From positions 310,001-374,000 of the forward strand of contig NZ_QANS01000002.1 of NCBI RefSeq assembly GCF_003052265.1: a DNA stretch of 64,000 bases, read 5' to 3'. The stretch comes from Stenotrophobium rhamnosiphilum (GTDB taxonomy: Bacteria > Pseudomonadota > Gammaproteobacteria > Nevskiales > Nevskiaceae). A model generated the notes under the pieces. The model saw nothing but the letters and a program-made list of their open reading frames with translations. It did not search any database and had not been told where the DNA came from. The translations under genes were made by a program, and so were the position numbers. This document shows, piece by piece, positions 1 to 9,383 of this stretch (its first letter is position 1; each line of letters begins with the position of its first letter).

Positions 1-1
1 C

Positions 2-1291
2 GGCATGACGGCTGTCATCATCACCAACAAAGTGATGCTGCCCATCGTGCTGACGTGGGTGAAACTGGAAGACGCCGCTAAATTCCGCGAACGGCAGAAA
101 CTGCGCCAAGATCTCGGCGACAAACTCTGGCGTCACGTCGCAAAGTTCAGCACACCTAAATTTGCACTGCCAACTTTAGGTATCGCCCTACTCGCGCTGG
201 CGTGGGCAATCTGGATGTATCCGAAGCTGATCATCGGCGATCAACAAATTGGCGTGCCTGAGCTGCGCCAAGACAGTCGCTACAACCAGGACTCGCGGGC
301 CATCGCGCAAAATTTTGTGATTGGCGTTGATCTGCTGAAGGTTATTGCTGAAGGCAAACCCTATGGCTGCGTCAATCACGACACGATGGCTGTGATAGAT
401 CGCTTTGCATGGCATATGCAAAACACGGAAGGCGTGCTGTCGGTGATCTCGCTGCCCACCATCGCCAAATCGCTGAACGTTGCCGTGCATGAAGGCTCAC
501 CGGATTGGTACGTACTGCCACGCAATCAAGGTGGACTCGCACACATCATCGGGCCCGTGCCCTCCTCTGCTGGCTTGCAGAATCCGGATTGCTCGGTGAT
601 GCCAATCTTGATCTTCACGCAAGATCATCGTGCCGAAACCATTAGCCGCATCATTGCAGCAGCAGAAAAATTTAATGCCGATAACAAAACTGACGGCGTG
701 AATTTTGCACTGGCCTCCGGCAACGTTGGTGTGATGGCCGCAACCAACGCTGAGATCAAAGCGCGTGAGATTGTGGTGATTGTTTGGGTTCACCTGACAC
801 TGCTGATCTTTGTATGGATTTCTTTCCGCTCACTAGCTGCAGTGGTCTGCATCATTGCGCCGCTGGTGCTGTGCTCCTTACTCACCTATGGCGGCATGGC
901 GACGATTGGTATTGGCATGAAAGCGGCGACGCTGCCGGTCGCTGCATTTGGCGTCGGCATTGGCGTTGATGACGGCATCTATTTATGGAGTGTGCTGGCG
1001 ATCTATTTAAAGCAAGGCATGCCGCTGCGCGAGGCTTATTTCCAAGCCTTGCGTCATACCGGCAAGGCCGTGGTGTTTACATCGCTATCCCTGATTGTTG
1101 CCGTCTTCACGTGGCTGTTCTCGGATCTGCAGTTCCAAGCTGACATGGGCATGTTGCTGTTGTTCATGTTCACCACCAATTTGTTTGGCGCAGTGCTGTT
1201 GCTGCCCGCGCTGGCGTGGATCATGGTGCGGCAGGACAAAACGCCCGAACCGAACCCAGAACCGAACGTTGTCACCGCGCAAAAGTCTTAA
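2..1291 (+). CDS. RND/MMPL-family transporter, C-terminal part (5' truncated by window edge)
   Basis: The frame is open to the left edge of the window, so this is the C-terminal ~430 residues of a larger inner-membrane exporter. A periplasmic loop (residues ~70-255) is followed by a block of about five membrane helices. The run GVGIGVDDGIYLW near residue 320 is the conserved acidic helix of the RND superfamily, with the Asp pair used in proton relay. Large MMPL-type RND proteins of this kind are often encoded next to DUF1329 proteins in lipid- and hydrocarbon-using proteobacteria, and the next gene is one. Export of lipids or hydrophobic compounds is inference. A small hairpin without a T-run (1300-1317) follows the stop codon. 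Confidence 0.85.
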   Translation, partial: GMTAVIITNKVMLPIVLTWVKLEDAAKFRERQKLRQDLGDKLWRHVAKFSTPKFALPTLGIALLALAWAIWMYPKLIIGDQQIGVPELRQDSRYNQDSRAIAQNFVIGVDLLKVIAEGKPYGCVNHDTMAVIDRFAWHMQNTEGVLSVISLPTIAKSLNVAVHEGSPDWYVLPRNQGGLAHIIGPVPSSAGLQNPDCSVMPILIFTQDHRAETISRIIAAAEKFNADNKTDGVNFALASGNVGVMAATNAEIKAREIVVIVWVHLTLLIFVWISFRSLAAVVCIIAPLVLCSLLTYGGMATIGIGMKAATLPVAAFGVGIGVDDGIYLWSVLAIYLKQGMPLREAYFQALRHTGKAVVFTSLSLIVAVFTWLFSDLQFQADMGMLLLFMFTTNLFGAVLLLPALAWIMVRQDKTPEPNPEPNVVTAQKS

Positions 1292-1354
1292 GTAGCGACG
1301 CTCCCCAATTCGGGAGCTCGCGCTCAGTACGAATACAGAACTTGAGTGTTACTA

Positions 1355-2701
1355 ATGAATACCAAAAACAATATAAGTAAATATATTTGCACATTCTTGC
1401 TTCTGGTCCCCGCAATCGTCAGCGCTAAAGTCTCGCCTGACGAAGCGGCCAAGCTAGGCCAAGAACTGACGCCCATCGGCGCAGAAGCCGCCGCCAACAA
1501 AGCCGGCACGATTCCCAAATGGGAAGGCGGCCTGCCGCAAAAAGACATGCCGCGCGGCTCCAATCCCTTCGCTGCGGATAAACCGCTGTACACCATCACC
1601 GCTTCGACGGTCGATAAGTACAAAGACGTGCTGACGGAAGGTTACAAAAATCTGTTCAAGACCTATCCCGATTACAAGATGAATGTGTATCCGACGCGCC
1701 GCAGCGCTTCGTACCCGCAGTGGTTTTATGACGCCAGCAAAAAGAATGCGACGACGGTTGAGCTGACCAACAACGGTTACGGTTTTTGCTGCACGACCAG
1801 TGGCTATCCATTCCCGATTCCCAAGAACGGCACCGAGGTGATGTGGAATCACATCATGCGTTACAACACCAAAGGCTTCCGCGGATTTGTCGATGCTGCC
1901 GCCACGCAAGCTGATGGCTCGTATGTCGTTCAGCGCGACTACTTCGAACTGTCTTACGTCTACAACAACCCCAAGACCACGCTCGACAACATGAAGGGCA
2001 TGAACCTTTATGCGCTGACCAAAACCATCGCACCGCCAAACCTCGCTGGCGAAGCGCATTTGCTCCACGTACCAATTGATCGCATGAAGGATCAAACCGG
2101 CGTTTGGTTCTTCAGCCCGGGCGTTGGTCGCGTGCGTCGCATTGGCGAAGTCGGCTATGACAATCCGCTATTCGATGGCCTGATGACGCATGACCAGATC
2201 GACATGTTCAACGGGCCGCTGGATCGCTACACCATCAAGCTGCTCGGCAAGAAAGAAATGCTGGTGCCCTACAACAGCTACATGCTCTACAGCGACAAGA
2301 TCAAATACAAAGACATCGTTAAGCAAGGCCACATCAATCAGGATCTGGCGCGCTACGAACTGCATCGCGTTTGGGTGATTGAAGCGCAGGTCAAACAAGG
2401 CGTGAACCACCGCTACAAAAAGCGCACGTTCTACATCGACGAAGATAGTTGGATTGTGTTGCTACAAGACATGTATGACGAGCGTAACCAGTTCTGGCGC
2501 ACCGCCGAATCACACGCGATTGCCTTCGCCAATGTGCCTGTAGTGGTGAATGGCGTGCAAGTTCATTACGACCTGCAATCGCGTCGTTACGTCGTTATCA
2601 ACATGACCAACGAAGAAAAGAAAATGGTGGATTACGACTGGGAAGCCAAGCGCGACTATTTCACCCCGGCGACGCTTAAAAAGTTCGCCGAAACCCGGTA
2701 A
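1355..2701 (+). CDS. DUF1329 domain outer-membrane/periplasmic protein
   Basis: A 448-residue protein with an N-terminal signal peptide (lysines, then a hydrophobic run ending VSA before KVSPDEA). The rest matches the DUF1329 family (LolA-like fold), with the typical start containing LGQELTPIGAE, the KWEGGLP segment and many aromatic residues. The ATG at 1355 is preferred because GAG lies about 9 bases upstream; an in-frame GTG at 1346 would add three residues. It lies 63 bp after the RND transporter gene on the same strand and probably works with it, perhaps carrying a hydrophobic substrate between membrane and exporter. That role is inferred from the common pairing of these families. Confidence 0.85.
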   Translation: MNTKNNISKYICTFLLLVPAIVSAKVSPDEAAKLGQELTPIGAEAAANKAGTIPKWEGGLPQKDMPRGSNPFAADKPLYTITASTVDKYKDVLTEGYKNLFKTYPDYKMNVYPTRRSASYPQWFYDASKKNATTVELTNNGYGFCCTTSGYPFPIPKNGTEVMWNHIMRYNTKGFRGFVDAAATQADGSYVVQRDYFELSYVYNNPKTTLDNMKGMNLYALTKTIAPPNLAGEAHLLHVPIDRMKDQTGVWFFSPGVGRVRRIGEVGYDNPLFDGLMTHDQIDMFNGPLDRYTIKLLGKKEMLVPYNSYMLYSDKIKYKDIVKQGHINQDLARYELHRVWVIEAQVKQGVNHRYKKRTFYIDEDSWIVLLQDMYDERNQFWRTAESHAIAFANVPVVVNGVQVHYDLQSRRYVVINMTNEEKKMVDYDWEAKRDYFTPATLKKFAETR

Positions 2702-2721
2702 AACCTACCTTTCAAACCACC

Positions 2722-2754
2722 AACCGCCGACGTTCATCGTTGGCGGTTTTCTTT
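2722..2754 (+). terminator. Rho-independent terminator after the DUF1329 gene
   Basis: An 11-bp stem (AACCGCCGACG pairing with CGTTGGCGGTT, one G-T pair) with a 5-nt loop, followed by TTTTCTTT. It closes the RND-DUF1329 transcription unit. Confidence 0.8.
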
Positions 2755-2838
2755 ACAAACATATTCAGTCCTAATTCAGCTTGGGTGCGTAATCTGCATA
2801 CATCCCGCAAAGGCGGGTTAAGCCCAAGGAGCAGGCAA

Positions 2839-3375
2839 ATGAACAAACTGACTTTGACCACCACCCTCATGACCGGCCTGATGGCCATTACCGCTGCCAC
2901 CCCGGCTTTAGCGGGTCGTGACGGCACCGTGTATGCCCAGGTCGTCAGCAGCCGTCCGCTTTACAGCCAAGTTCAAATTTCCGAGCCAGAGCGCGTCTGC
3001 CGCGATGAACGCGTGGTCTACCGCGAACCGGCTCGCGTCAGCAGCAATCCGGCCGGCACGATTCTCGGCGGCATCATCGGCGGCGTGATTGGTCACCAGT
3101 TTGGTGGCGGCCATGGTCGTGATGTTGCAACCGCTGCGGGTGCCGTTGTTGGCGCCGGCATTGGTAGTCAGTCCGGCAATCAGTACCAAGGCCCGAATGA
3201 GCGCGTGAGTTATGAGCAGCGTTGCGATGTCGTCAATCATTACCGCACCGAACAGCGCGTTGACGGTTATGACGTGACGTATAACTACGGCGGCCAGCTC
3301 TACAACACGCGCCTGCCTTATGACCCAGGCCGTCGCATTGCGGTTAACGTGAGCGTGCAACCAGTGCGTTATTAA
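2839..3375 (+). CDS. YcfJ-like glycine-zipper 2TM domain protein
   Basis: A 178-residue exported protein. The start at 2839 is fixed by AAGGAG 7 bases upstream. A signal peptide ends at PALA. Next come a conserved YAQVVSS segment, a cysteine (ERVCRDERVV), a glycine zipper (GTILGGIIGGVIGHQFGGG..., residues ~73-115) and a second cysteine segment (EQRCDVV) followed by GYDVTYNYGG. This order and length match E. coli YcfJ (179 aa) and related outer-membrane-associated 17-kDa antigen proteins. The two cysteines may form a disulfide in the periplasm. The exact role of the family is unclear; envelope stability is the usual suggestion. Confidence 0.8.
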   Translation: MNKLTLTTTLMTGLMAITAATPALAGRDGTVYAQVVSSRPLYSQVQISEPERVCRDERVVYREPARVSSNPAGTILGGIIGGVIGHQFGGGHGRDVATAAGAVVGAGIGSQSGNQYQGPNERVSYEQRCDVVNHYRTEQRVDGYDVTYNYGGQLYNTRLPYDPGRRIAVNVSVQPVRY

Positions 3376-3398
3376 CGCACTCGCACTAAACTAGAACC

Positions 3399-3674
3399 AT
3401 GCGCACTCGGCGTTACATTTTGGTGGTTCTGTTAGGCGGACTGGTTTTCCAGTCCGCCTTTGCTGATCCCGGCCGCGGCCACCGCCGTGATGACGACCGA
3501 GAGGAACAACAACGTCCTTCTGCCGGACGCATGTCACCTAGCGAAGCTGCTGCGAAAGCACAGCGAAATAACGGTGGCGGCAAAGTGCTTGCTGTAGAAC
3601 CCACCGGCACCGGCTATCGCGTCAAGCTACTCCAGCGTGGCGACGTCAATATTGTTTTTGTTCCAGCAGACTAA
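3399..3674 (+). CDS. Small secreted PepSY-like protein
   Basis: A 91-residue protein with a clear signal peptide (RTRR, hydrophobic run, cleavage after AFA), a charged linker rich in R, D, E and Q, then MSPSEAAAKAQRNNGGGKVLAVEPTG and YRVKLLQ..VNIVFV. The SPSEAA..A....GGKVL..E pattern is that of short PepSY-like proteins encoded next to PhoPQ-type two-component systems. It lies 9 bp upstream of the response regulator gene, so it is probably cotranscribed with it and may modulate the periplasmic sensor. That link is inferred from position and family. Confidence 0.75.
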   Translation: MRTRRYILVVLLGGLVFQSAFADPGRGHRRDDDREEQQRPSAGRMSPSEAAAKAQRNNGGGKVLAVEPTGTGYRVKLLQRGDVNIVFVPAD

Positions 3675-3683
3675 AGGCAGCCC

Positions 3684-4361
3684 ATGCGCGCATTGGTAAT
3701 TGAAGACGATGCCGCATTACGCGCGCAGGTCACAAAAATTCTGGAAGATGAAGGCTTCGCTGTGGATGTCGCCGCTGACGGCGAACAAGGCCTGTACATG
3801 GCCGAAGAATATCCAATCGATATCGCCATCATTGATCTTGGCCTGCCGAAAACCTCCGGCATCGAAATCATTCGCAAGGCCCGAAAAGCTGGTCGCAGTT
3901 TTCCCGTTCTGATTCTCACCGCGCGTGATGGCTGGCAGAGCAAAGTCGAAGGTCTGGAAGCAGGCGCTGACGACTATTTGGTCAAGCCTTTTCACAAAGA
4001 AGAACTGCTAGCGCGCACGCGTGCGCTGCTGCGTCGCTCCGGCGGCTGGTCACAGGCCACGCTGAACTCTGGCCCGATCTCTTTGGATACCACCGCCAAG
4101 AGCGTATCGGTTTCTGAAAAGAACGTTGACCTCACCAGCTTTGAATACCGTGTGCTCGAATATTTGCTCACGCACGCGGGCAAGGTCATTTCCAAAACCG
4201 AACTGACAGAACATCTCTACACCGAAGACGAAGAGCGTGACAGCAATGTCATCGAAGTCTTCATCAAGCGCCTGCGCTCGAAACTTGATCCTGACAGCAC
4301 GCTCAGCCCGATCACCACGCTGCGTGGACAGGGCTACCGTTGGGACCTGCCGCGCGAATAG
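3684..4361 (+). CDS. OmpR/PhoP-family response regulator
   Basis: A 225-residue DNA-binding response regulator. The receiver domain (1-115) has the acidic pair E7/D8-D9, phosphoacceptor D51 in IIDLGLPKTSG, the T/S switch in ILTARD and Lys in LVKPF. A winged-helix output domain (125-222) ends RGQGYRW as in OmpR/PhoB proteins. AAAGG precedes the ATG. It is followed 21 bp later by its likely cognate histidine kinase. Sequence style is closest to the PhoP/QseB branch; the signal sensed is unknown. Confidence 0.9.
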   Translation: MRALVIEDDAALRAQVTKILEDEGFAVDVAADGEQGLYMAEEYPIDIAIIDLGLPKTSGIEIIRKARKAGRSFPVLILTARDGWQSKVEGLEAGADDYLVKPFHKEELLARTRALLRRSGGWSQATLNSGPISLDTTAKSVSVSEKNVDLTSFEYRVLEYLLTHAGKVISKTELTEHLYTEDEERDSNVIEVFIKRLRSKLDPDSTLSPITTLRGQGYRWDLPRE

Positions 4362-4382
4362 CGCCCTGCCCCGCGCAAGCGC

Positions 4383-5708
4383 ATGACCTCTCTACGCGCA
4401 CGCCAACTTTTTGCCGCGTCCTTGGTGCTCACCGCGTTCATCGCGTTGTGCGGCGCTGGCTTGGAGCAGGCATTTAATAGCAGCGCATTACAAGCTGAAG
4501 AAGACAAGCTGCAAGGCTTGGCCTATGCCTTGCTCGGCGCTGCAGAAGCCAATGACAACGGCGATCTGGGCATCCCCGAAACACGTTTGCCTGATCCACG
4601 TTTGGCCAGCCCGCAATCAGGCTTGCAAGCAGCAATCGTCAATGATCGCGGCGGTTTGATTTGGGGATCACCGAGCTTGGCGGATGATTGGCCTCTGACG
4701 CTTGCGCCGCAGGAAGTCGGCACTTGGAGATTCCAGGAACAAGGTGATTGGTTTTCGCTGACCTTCGGTTTGCGATGGCTTGACCGCGCCGACGCGCCGC
4801 GTCGTTACACCTTGCTGATCATCGAAAACAATGCATCTTTCAAAGCGCAGCTGCGAACCTATCGCCGCACGCTGTGGGGCTGGTTGGGTGGCGCTGCGCT
4901 AGGTCTGCTTGCTGTGCAATTGCTCGTGCTGCGTTGGAGTCTGACGCCGCTACGCAAACTGACCAAGGAGCTGCACAACATTGAAACCGATCAACAAGGA
5001 AATATTGAAGCGACGTATCCCAGCGAGCTGACGCCACTGACTGATGCACTCAACAGCATGATTCAGTCTGAGCGCAATCAGCAGACTCGCTATCGCAATG
5101 CACTCGGTGATCTAGCGCATAGCTTGAAGACGCCGCTGGCGGTATTGCACGGCGTCACCGACGAAGACGTCAAAGATACAAACCTACGCGGAAAACTTCG
5201 CGAGCCCTTGTCACGCATTCAAGCCATCACCGATTACCAACTGCGCAAAGCTGCAACTGCAGGACGTCGTACTTTGTCTGGACCTGTTGCGATGCGCCCC
5301 CTGGCCGAGAAAATTTCTGGCGCGCTGCAGAAGGTTTACGCAGACAAGAACATCAAATTTAGCATCAACATAGAGCCCACCCTGCGTGTGCGCGCAGACG
5401 AAGGTGATCTCTATGAATTGATCGGCAACCTGCTCGACAACGCCGCCAAGTGGTGCAAATCACGCGTGCAAATCAGTGCCAATCTCTCACGTCGCAATGT
5501 GGAGCTGATCATTGATGACGATGGCCCGGGCTTTCCAGAGAACGCCGAAAACTTGTTGCAGCGTGGCGTGCGCGCAGACAATCAGACGCCAGGCCAAGGC
5601 ATAGGCTTGGCCGCAGTGAATGATCTGATTGGTGTTTACGACGGCAAGATTGAACTGCAACGCGGCCCGCTCGGTGGCGGACGCGTCTTAATTCAATTTC
5701 AGGCTTGA
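4383..5708 (+). CDS. PhoQ-like sensor histidine kinase
   Basis: A 441-residue membrane kinase. TM1 (residues ~10-28), a periplasmic sensor of ~130 residues and TM2 (~165-183) are followed by a HAMP-like linker, the dimerisation/phosphoacceptor helix with His246 in [13 protein letters not shown], and an HATPase domain with N box ([10 protein letters not shown]), G1 box (DDGPGF) and G2 box (GQGIGLA). The [11 protein letters not shown] phosphoacceptor motif is typical of PhoQ-type kinases. Pairing with the upstream regulator is expected from adjacency. The last 10 bp overlap the 3' end of orn on the opposite strand, so the two genes are convergent. Confidence 0.9.
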   Translation: MTSLRARQLFAASLVLTAFIALCGAGLEQAFNSSALQAEEDKLQGLAYALLGAAEANDNGDLGIPETRLPDPRLASPQSGLQAAIVNDRGGLIWGSPSLADDWPLTLAPQEVGTWRFQEQGDWFSLTFGLRWLDRADAPRRYTLLIIENNASFKAQLRTYRRTLWGWLGGAALGLLAVQLLVLRWSLTPLRKLTKELHNIETDQQGNIEATYPSELTPLTDALNSMIQSERNQQTRYRNALGDLAHSLKTPLAVLHGVTDEDVKDTNLRGKLREPLSRIQAITDYQLRKAATAGRRTLSGPVAMRPLAEKISGALQKVYADKNIKFSINIEPTLRVRADEGDLYELIGNLLDNAAKWCKSRVQISANLSRRNVELIIDDDGPGFPENAENLLQRGVRADNQTPGQGIGLAAVNDLIGVYDGKIELQRGPLGGGRVLIQFQA

Positions 5709-6256
5709 GCTGGAACGCGCAGGAAGTGTTCGCGGTAGTAGCGCAGTTCTGCAATGGAATCGCGCACATCATCCAAGGCCAGATGCGTTGAGTGCTTGCT
5801 AAAACCCTTTGCAATTTCAGGCGTCCAACGGCCGCAAAGTTCTTTAAGCGTGCTGACATCCAGATTGCGATAGTGGAAATGTTTTTCCAGCTTCGGCATC
5901 CAGCGCGCGAGGAAGCGACGATCCTGACAGATCGAATTTCCGCACATCGGTGATTTGCCCGCAGGCACCCACTCTTTCAGAAACGCCAGCATCTCTGCTT
6001 CGGCTTCCGCATCCGTAATCACGCTATCACGTACACGTTGCGTGAGGCCGGAGCGGCCGTGCTGATTGGTGTTCCATGAATCCATCGCTGCCAGATCGTT
6101 CACCGACTGATGCACAGCAATCACCGGGCCTTCTGCCAATACATTGAGATGTTGGTCGGTGATCACCACCGCCATTTCAATGATGCGATGAACTTCAGGC
6201 ACGAGGCCGGTCATCTCGAGGTCAATCCAAATCAGATTTGTTGCGTTGGCGGTCAT
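5699..6256 (-). CDS. orn: Oligoribonuclease
   Basis: A 185-residue DEDDh 3'-5' exoribonuclease that degrades 2-5-nt RNAs and the pGpG left by cyclic-di-GMP breakdown. It is alignable from end to end with E. coli Orn: [12 protein letters not shown] (first DED motif), [13 protein letters not shown] (second), the [12 protein letters not shown] block, and [14 protein letters not shown] with the catalytic His/Asp. The start is set at the ATG before TANATNLIW, as in E. coli (MSANENNLIW); an open frame extends 23 codons further upstream without homology. It is divergent from phhB, with 86 bp between the starts for both promoters. Confidence 0.97.
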   Translation of the reverse strand: MTANATNLIWIDLEMTGLVPEVHRIIEMAVVITDQHLNVLAEGPVIAVHQSVNDLAAMDSWNTNQHGRSGLTQRVRDSVITDAEAEAEMLAFLKEWVPAGKSPMCGNSICQDRRFLARWMPKLEKHFHYRNLDVSTLKELCGRWTPEIAKGFSKHSTHLALDDVRDSIAELRYYREHFLRVPAQA

Positions 6257-6342
6257 GTCATGAACTACTAGTTGAATGCTGGTATCGTGCGGGAATTGAG
6301 CGCCCCACGCAAAGGCGCCGTACATTTTACAGGACGAACCTC

Positions 6343-6675
6343 ATGACTGAACTCGCCCAGCGACGCTGCATCCCCTGCGAAGGTGGCGTTAAACCTCACG
6401 ATCTGGCCAGCGCAACTGAGCTGATGAAGAATCTGCGCAACGAGTGGCAGCTCGTTAATGATGGCAAAGCGGTACAAGCCACTTTCAACTTCCGCAACTA
6501 TTACCACACCACCGCTTTTGTGAATGCGGCGGTCTATATCGCACATCGTGAAGACCATCATCCCGACATCAGCTTTGGCTATAAAACCTGCACGATCACG
6601 TGGTGGACGCACTCGATCAACGGTCTGTCGGACAATGATTTTATCTGCGCTGCCAAGGTTGATACCTTGCTTTAA
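6343..6675 (+). CDS. phhB: 4a-hydroxytetrahydrobiopterin dehydratase
   Basis: A 110-residue pterin-4a-carbinolamine dehydratase, which regenerates the pterin cofactor of aromatic amino acid hydroxylases. The active-site signature HREDHHPDI (catalytic histidines) and the flanking NAAVYIA and TWWTHSINGLS segments are intact. The ATG is chosen because AGGACG lies about 7 bases upstream. No phenylalanine hydroxylase gene is in the window, so the partner must be elsewhere, or the protein may act on molybdopterin-type substrates. Its last 4 bp overlap the end of the convergent AraC-type gene. Confidence 0.92.
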   Translation: MTELAQRRCIPCEGGVKPHDLASATELMKNLRNEWQLVNDGKAVQATFNFRNYYHTTAFVNAAVYIAHREDHHPDISFGYKTCTITWWTHSINGLSDNDFICAAKVDTLL

Positions 6676-7685
6676 TGCGCGGAGCGCTTTCTCAATGCAG
6701 ATGGCGTTTGATCAAACCAGCGGCGACAAGCGCGTGTGAACACCGACTGCTCGGCATAGCCCAATAAACCCGCAAGCTGGCTCAGGGGAATGCGCGTTTC
6801 GCAGAGATAACGCATCGCCATTTCTTTCTGAATAATTTCACGTAGCGCTTCAAAGCTGGTGTTCTCTGCAGTGAGATGACGTTGTAGCGTGCGCGGATGC
6901 ATGCCCAACATCGACGCCACTTCCGACTTGCCACCTTGCGGCGTGCCCAGCGTACGTTGCAATGCATGACGCACACGCATGGCGACCGTCTGGCCCGGAT
7001 TTCCAAAATTGAGTGCCAGATAATCCACGGCAATCTTCTGCAGCGCTTGATTAACGCCCTGCAAATTCTGCTCAAACGTTGAACGCGCAATATGCAAACC
7101 ACCGTGCGCCTGCTCGACATGCACCGGCGCGCCAAAAAATCGGCGATACACATTCACTGGTGCAAGCGGCGTATGCGGCAAAGCTACAGCAAGCAAACCA
7201 CTGCGATTGCCTGCGAGAAACATGATGATGCGATGCACATCGGCCAAACAAACATCCATGGTTTGACGCAGCGAGGTCTGCCCCGGCAACTGCAATTCAA
7301 AACGCACTTCGACTGCGTCTTTTACTAACTGACTGCGCGGATGCACGCTCAAAGACATGCTCGGGCTATGTACAAATAAATACCGCGAGAAAATTTCGAC
7401 GGCATCCGCCACCGTCAGTGCGTTTTGCATCGCAATGGCCACAGGCCCGAGCACGGAAATATCTTGCTCCTCGGCCAATCTCAGTCCAAAGTCCGGGCAT
7501 TGCGTGACAGTGGCACTGGCTTCAAACAGGTGAACGACGGAGCGTATGGGCAGCAGGGCTTCATCGTCTTGCAAAGCTTCCGGCGAGATGCGGTAGCGAC
7601 GCAGCAACACAAGCGGGTCCGCGCCGAGCTTGCGCATCAGCGTTTCGTAACCGCGTACCCCACTGGCCCGGACCATGGCTGTCAT
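6672..7685 (-). CDS. AraC-family transcriptional regulator
   Basis: A 337-residue regulator with an N-terminal arabinose-binding-like (PF12625-type) domain (~20-205) and a C-terminal AraC helix-turn-helix pair (~235-335), including VASMLGMHPRTLQRHL and LAGLLGYAEQSVFTRACRRWF. Proteins of this architecture often control neighbouring lipid or aromatic catabolic genes. It is transcribed away from the flavin monooxygenase gene (7805) across a 119-bp intergenic region, which suggests that it regulates the monooxygenase. The inducer is unknown. Confidence 0.88.
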   Translation of the reverse strand: MTAMVRASGVRGYETLMRKLGADPLVLLRRYRISPEALQDDEALLPIRSVVHLFEASATVTQCPDFGLRLAEEQDISVLGPVAIAMQNALTVADAVEIFSRYLFVHSPSMSLSVHPRSQLVKDAVEVRFELQLPGQTSLRQTMDVCLADVHRIIMFLAGNRSGLLAVALPHTPLAPVNVYRRFFGAPVHVEQAHGGLHIARSTFEQNLQGVNQALQKIAVDYLALNFGNPGQTVAMRVRHALQRTLGTPQGGKSEVASMLGMHPRTLQRHLTAENTSFEALREIIQKEMAMRYLCETRIPLSQLAGLLGYAEQSVFTRACRRWFDQTPSALRKRSAH

Positions 7686-7804
7686 GTCTCATAAAATCAA
7701 TTCTTTGTCTCGTATTGTCAAGTTTGTGCTGTTGCACATGGGCAAAGTGGACACCGTGGAATAAGCCCGACCATTACGGGCAGTCATTAGATGAGGAGAT
7801 TTTT

Positions 7805-9295
7805 GTGAACCAAACGTATGACGTTTTGATCATTGGCGCCGGCCTGTCCGGTGTAGGCACGGCCTGTCATCTGGCCCGCGAATGCCCAACTAAGAAAGTC
7901 GGCATCCTTGAGCGCCGTGAGCGCATCGGCGGCACCTGGGATTTATTCCAGTACCCCGGCATCCGCTCAGATACAGACATGATCAGCTTCTGCTTCAAGT
8001 TCCGCCTTTGGGATCGCCTCAAAGTGATGGCTGACGGCAAGTCGCTGTGGCAGTACATCAATGACACCGCCAAAGAATATGGCATCGACAAGAAAGTGCA
8101 GTTTGGCCTCAAGACCACGTCGATGGACTGGTCCAGCAGCGAACAGCTGTGGACGGTGACCGCGACGCACGAAGCCACCGGCGAAGTGAAAACCTACAAG
8201 GCTAAGTTCCTTGTCGGCGCCACCGGTTACTACAACTACGATCAAGGCTACCTGCCCGATTTCCCTGGCATGGACAGCTACAAAGGTCAGCGCATTCATC
8301 CGCAGTTCTGGCCGAAAGATCTGGACTACACCGGCAAGCGCGTTGTCGTAATCGGCAGCGGCGCAACCGCTGTTACTGTCGTGCCTTCGATGGCCGACAA
8401 AGCGGCGCACGTGACGATGCTGCAGCGATCACCAAGCTATGTGTTCTCGCTGCCAGATTTCGATGCCGTCTCCAACGTGCTGATGAAATTCCTGCCGAAG
8501 AGCTGGGTGTTTGGCATGGCACGCAAGCGCAACATTCTCGTACAGCGCTGTATGTATTTAGCCTCCAAACGCTGGCCAGAAAAAGCACGCGCATTCTTGC
8601 TCAGCAGCGTGAAGAAACAACTCGGCCCGAATGCCGATATGACGCACTTCACTCCACGCTATATGCCTTGGGATGAGCGCCTTTGCGCAGTGCCAGATGG
8701 CGATTTGTTCAAAGCAATTCGCGAAGGCAAAGCCAGCGTTGTAACGGATCACATCGAAACGTTTAACGAGACAGGTCTCAAGCTAAAGTCAGGCAAGCAG
8801 TTGGATGCCGACATCATCATCACGGCGACGGGTTTGCAGGTTCAGGTACTCGGCGGCGCGCAGTTGAGCGTCGACAAACAAGCGCGTCCATTGAGCACCG
8901 GCATGACCTACAAAGGCACACTGATGCAGGACATCCCGAACATGGCTTGGATCATTGGCTACACCAATGCTTCGTGGACGCTGAAGGCTGACATCGCTGC
9001 GACTTACATCTGTCGTCTGCTCAAAGACATGGATGCCAAGGGCATGGCTGTTGCCGTCCCACGTGCACCTGCTGGCGAGATGGAAGACGACACCATCCTC
9101 GGCTCACTCGGCTCTGGCTATGTACAGCGCGGCAAGTCACAACTGCCACGCCAAGGTCGCAACCTGCCATGGCGCGTTCTGCACCACTACGGCAAGGACA
9201 CAAAGATGTTGTTGGAAGATCCGGTCAATGACGGCTTCCTGGAATACACACCACCAAGAATACAAGCGACAGCTACAGCCGCCCTCGCAGCTTAA
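7805..9295 (+). CDS. Flavin-containing (Baeyer-Villiger type) monooxygenase
   Basis: A 496-residue FAD/NADPH enzyme. The start is the GTG at 7805, preceded by GAGGAG; the FAD Rossmann motif GAGLSG then begins at residue 11, as usual. A second Rossmann motif (VVVIGSGATAVT) binds NADPH. Between them YKGQRIHPQFWP fits the type I Baeyer-Villiger fingerprint FxGxxxHxxxWP with Tyr for the first Phe. Such enzymes insert oxygen into ketones or oxidise hydrophobic substrates. It is divergent from the AraC-type regulator and followed by a strong terminator and then an esterase-like gene. Together these could act on a cyclic or long-chain ketone: ketone to ester, ester to acid plus alcohol. That pathway is inference. 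Confidence 0.88.
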   Translation: MNQTYDVLIIGAGLSGVGTACHLARECPTKKVGILERRERIGGTWDLFQYPGIRSDTDMISFCFKFRLWDRLKVMADGKSLWQYINDTAKEYGIDKKVQFGLKTTSMDWSSSEQLWTVTATHEATGEVKTYKAKFLVGATGYYNYDQGYLPDFPGMDSYKGQRIHPQFWPKDLDYTGKRVVVIGSGATAVTVVPSMADKAAHVTMLQRSPSYVFSLPDFDAVSNVLMKFLPKSWVFGMARKRNILVQRCMYLASKRWPEKARAFLLSSVKKQLGPNADMTHFTPRYMPWDERLCAVPDGDLFKAIREGKASVVTDHIETFNETGLKLKSGKQLDADIIITATGLQVQVLGGAQLSVDKQARPLSTGMTYKGTLMQDIPNMAWIIGYTNASWTLKADIAATYICRLLKDMDAKGMAVAVPRAPAGEMEDDTILGSLGSGYVQRGKSQLPRQGRNLPWRVLHHYGKDTKMLLEDPVNDGFLEYTPPRIQATATAALAA

Positions 9296-9317
9296 AAAAG
9301 CCTGCTGACCCCGAATA

Positions 9318-9365
9318 CCTGCTCGACGATTTCGCAAAAAACGAAAACGTCGAGCGGGTTTTTTT
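9318..9365 (+). terminator. Rho-independent terminator after the monooxygenase
   Basis: An 11-bp stem (CCTGCTCGACG with CGTCGAGCGGG, one G-T pair) encloses a loop that can form a smaller TTCG..CGAA hairpin, and is followed by seven T. It separates the monooxygenase from the next gene, perhaps with read-through. Confidence 0.85.
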
Positions 9366-9383
9366 ATAAATGAAGGAAATCAA

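Noticed and set aside
1300-1317. Terminator between the RND and DUF1329 genes
   Set aside because: GCTCCC/GGGAGC hairpin without a T-run and only a 63-bp gap; the two genes are probably cotranscribed.
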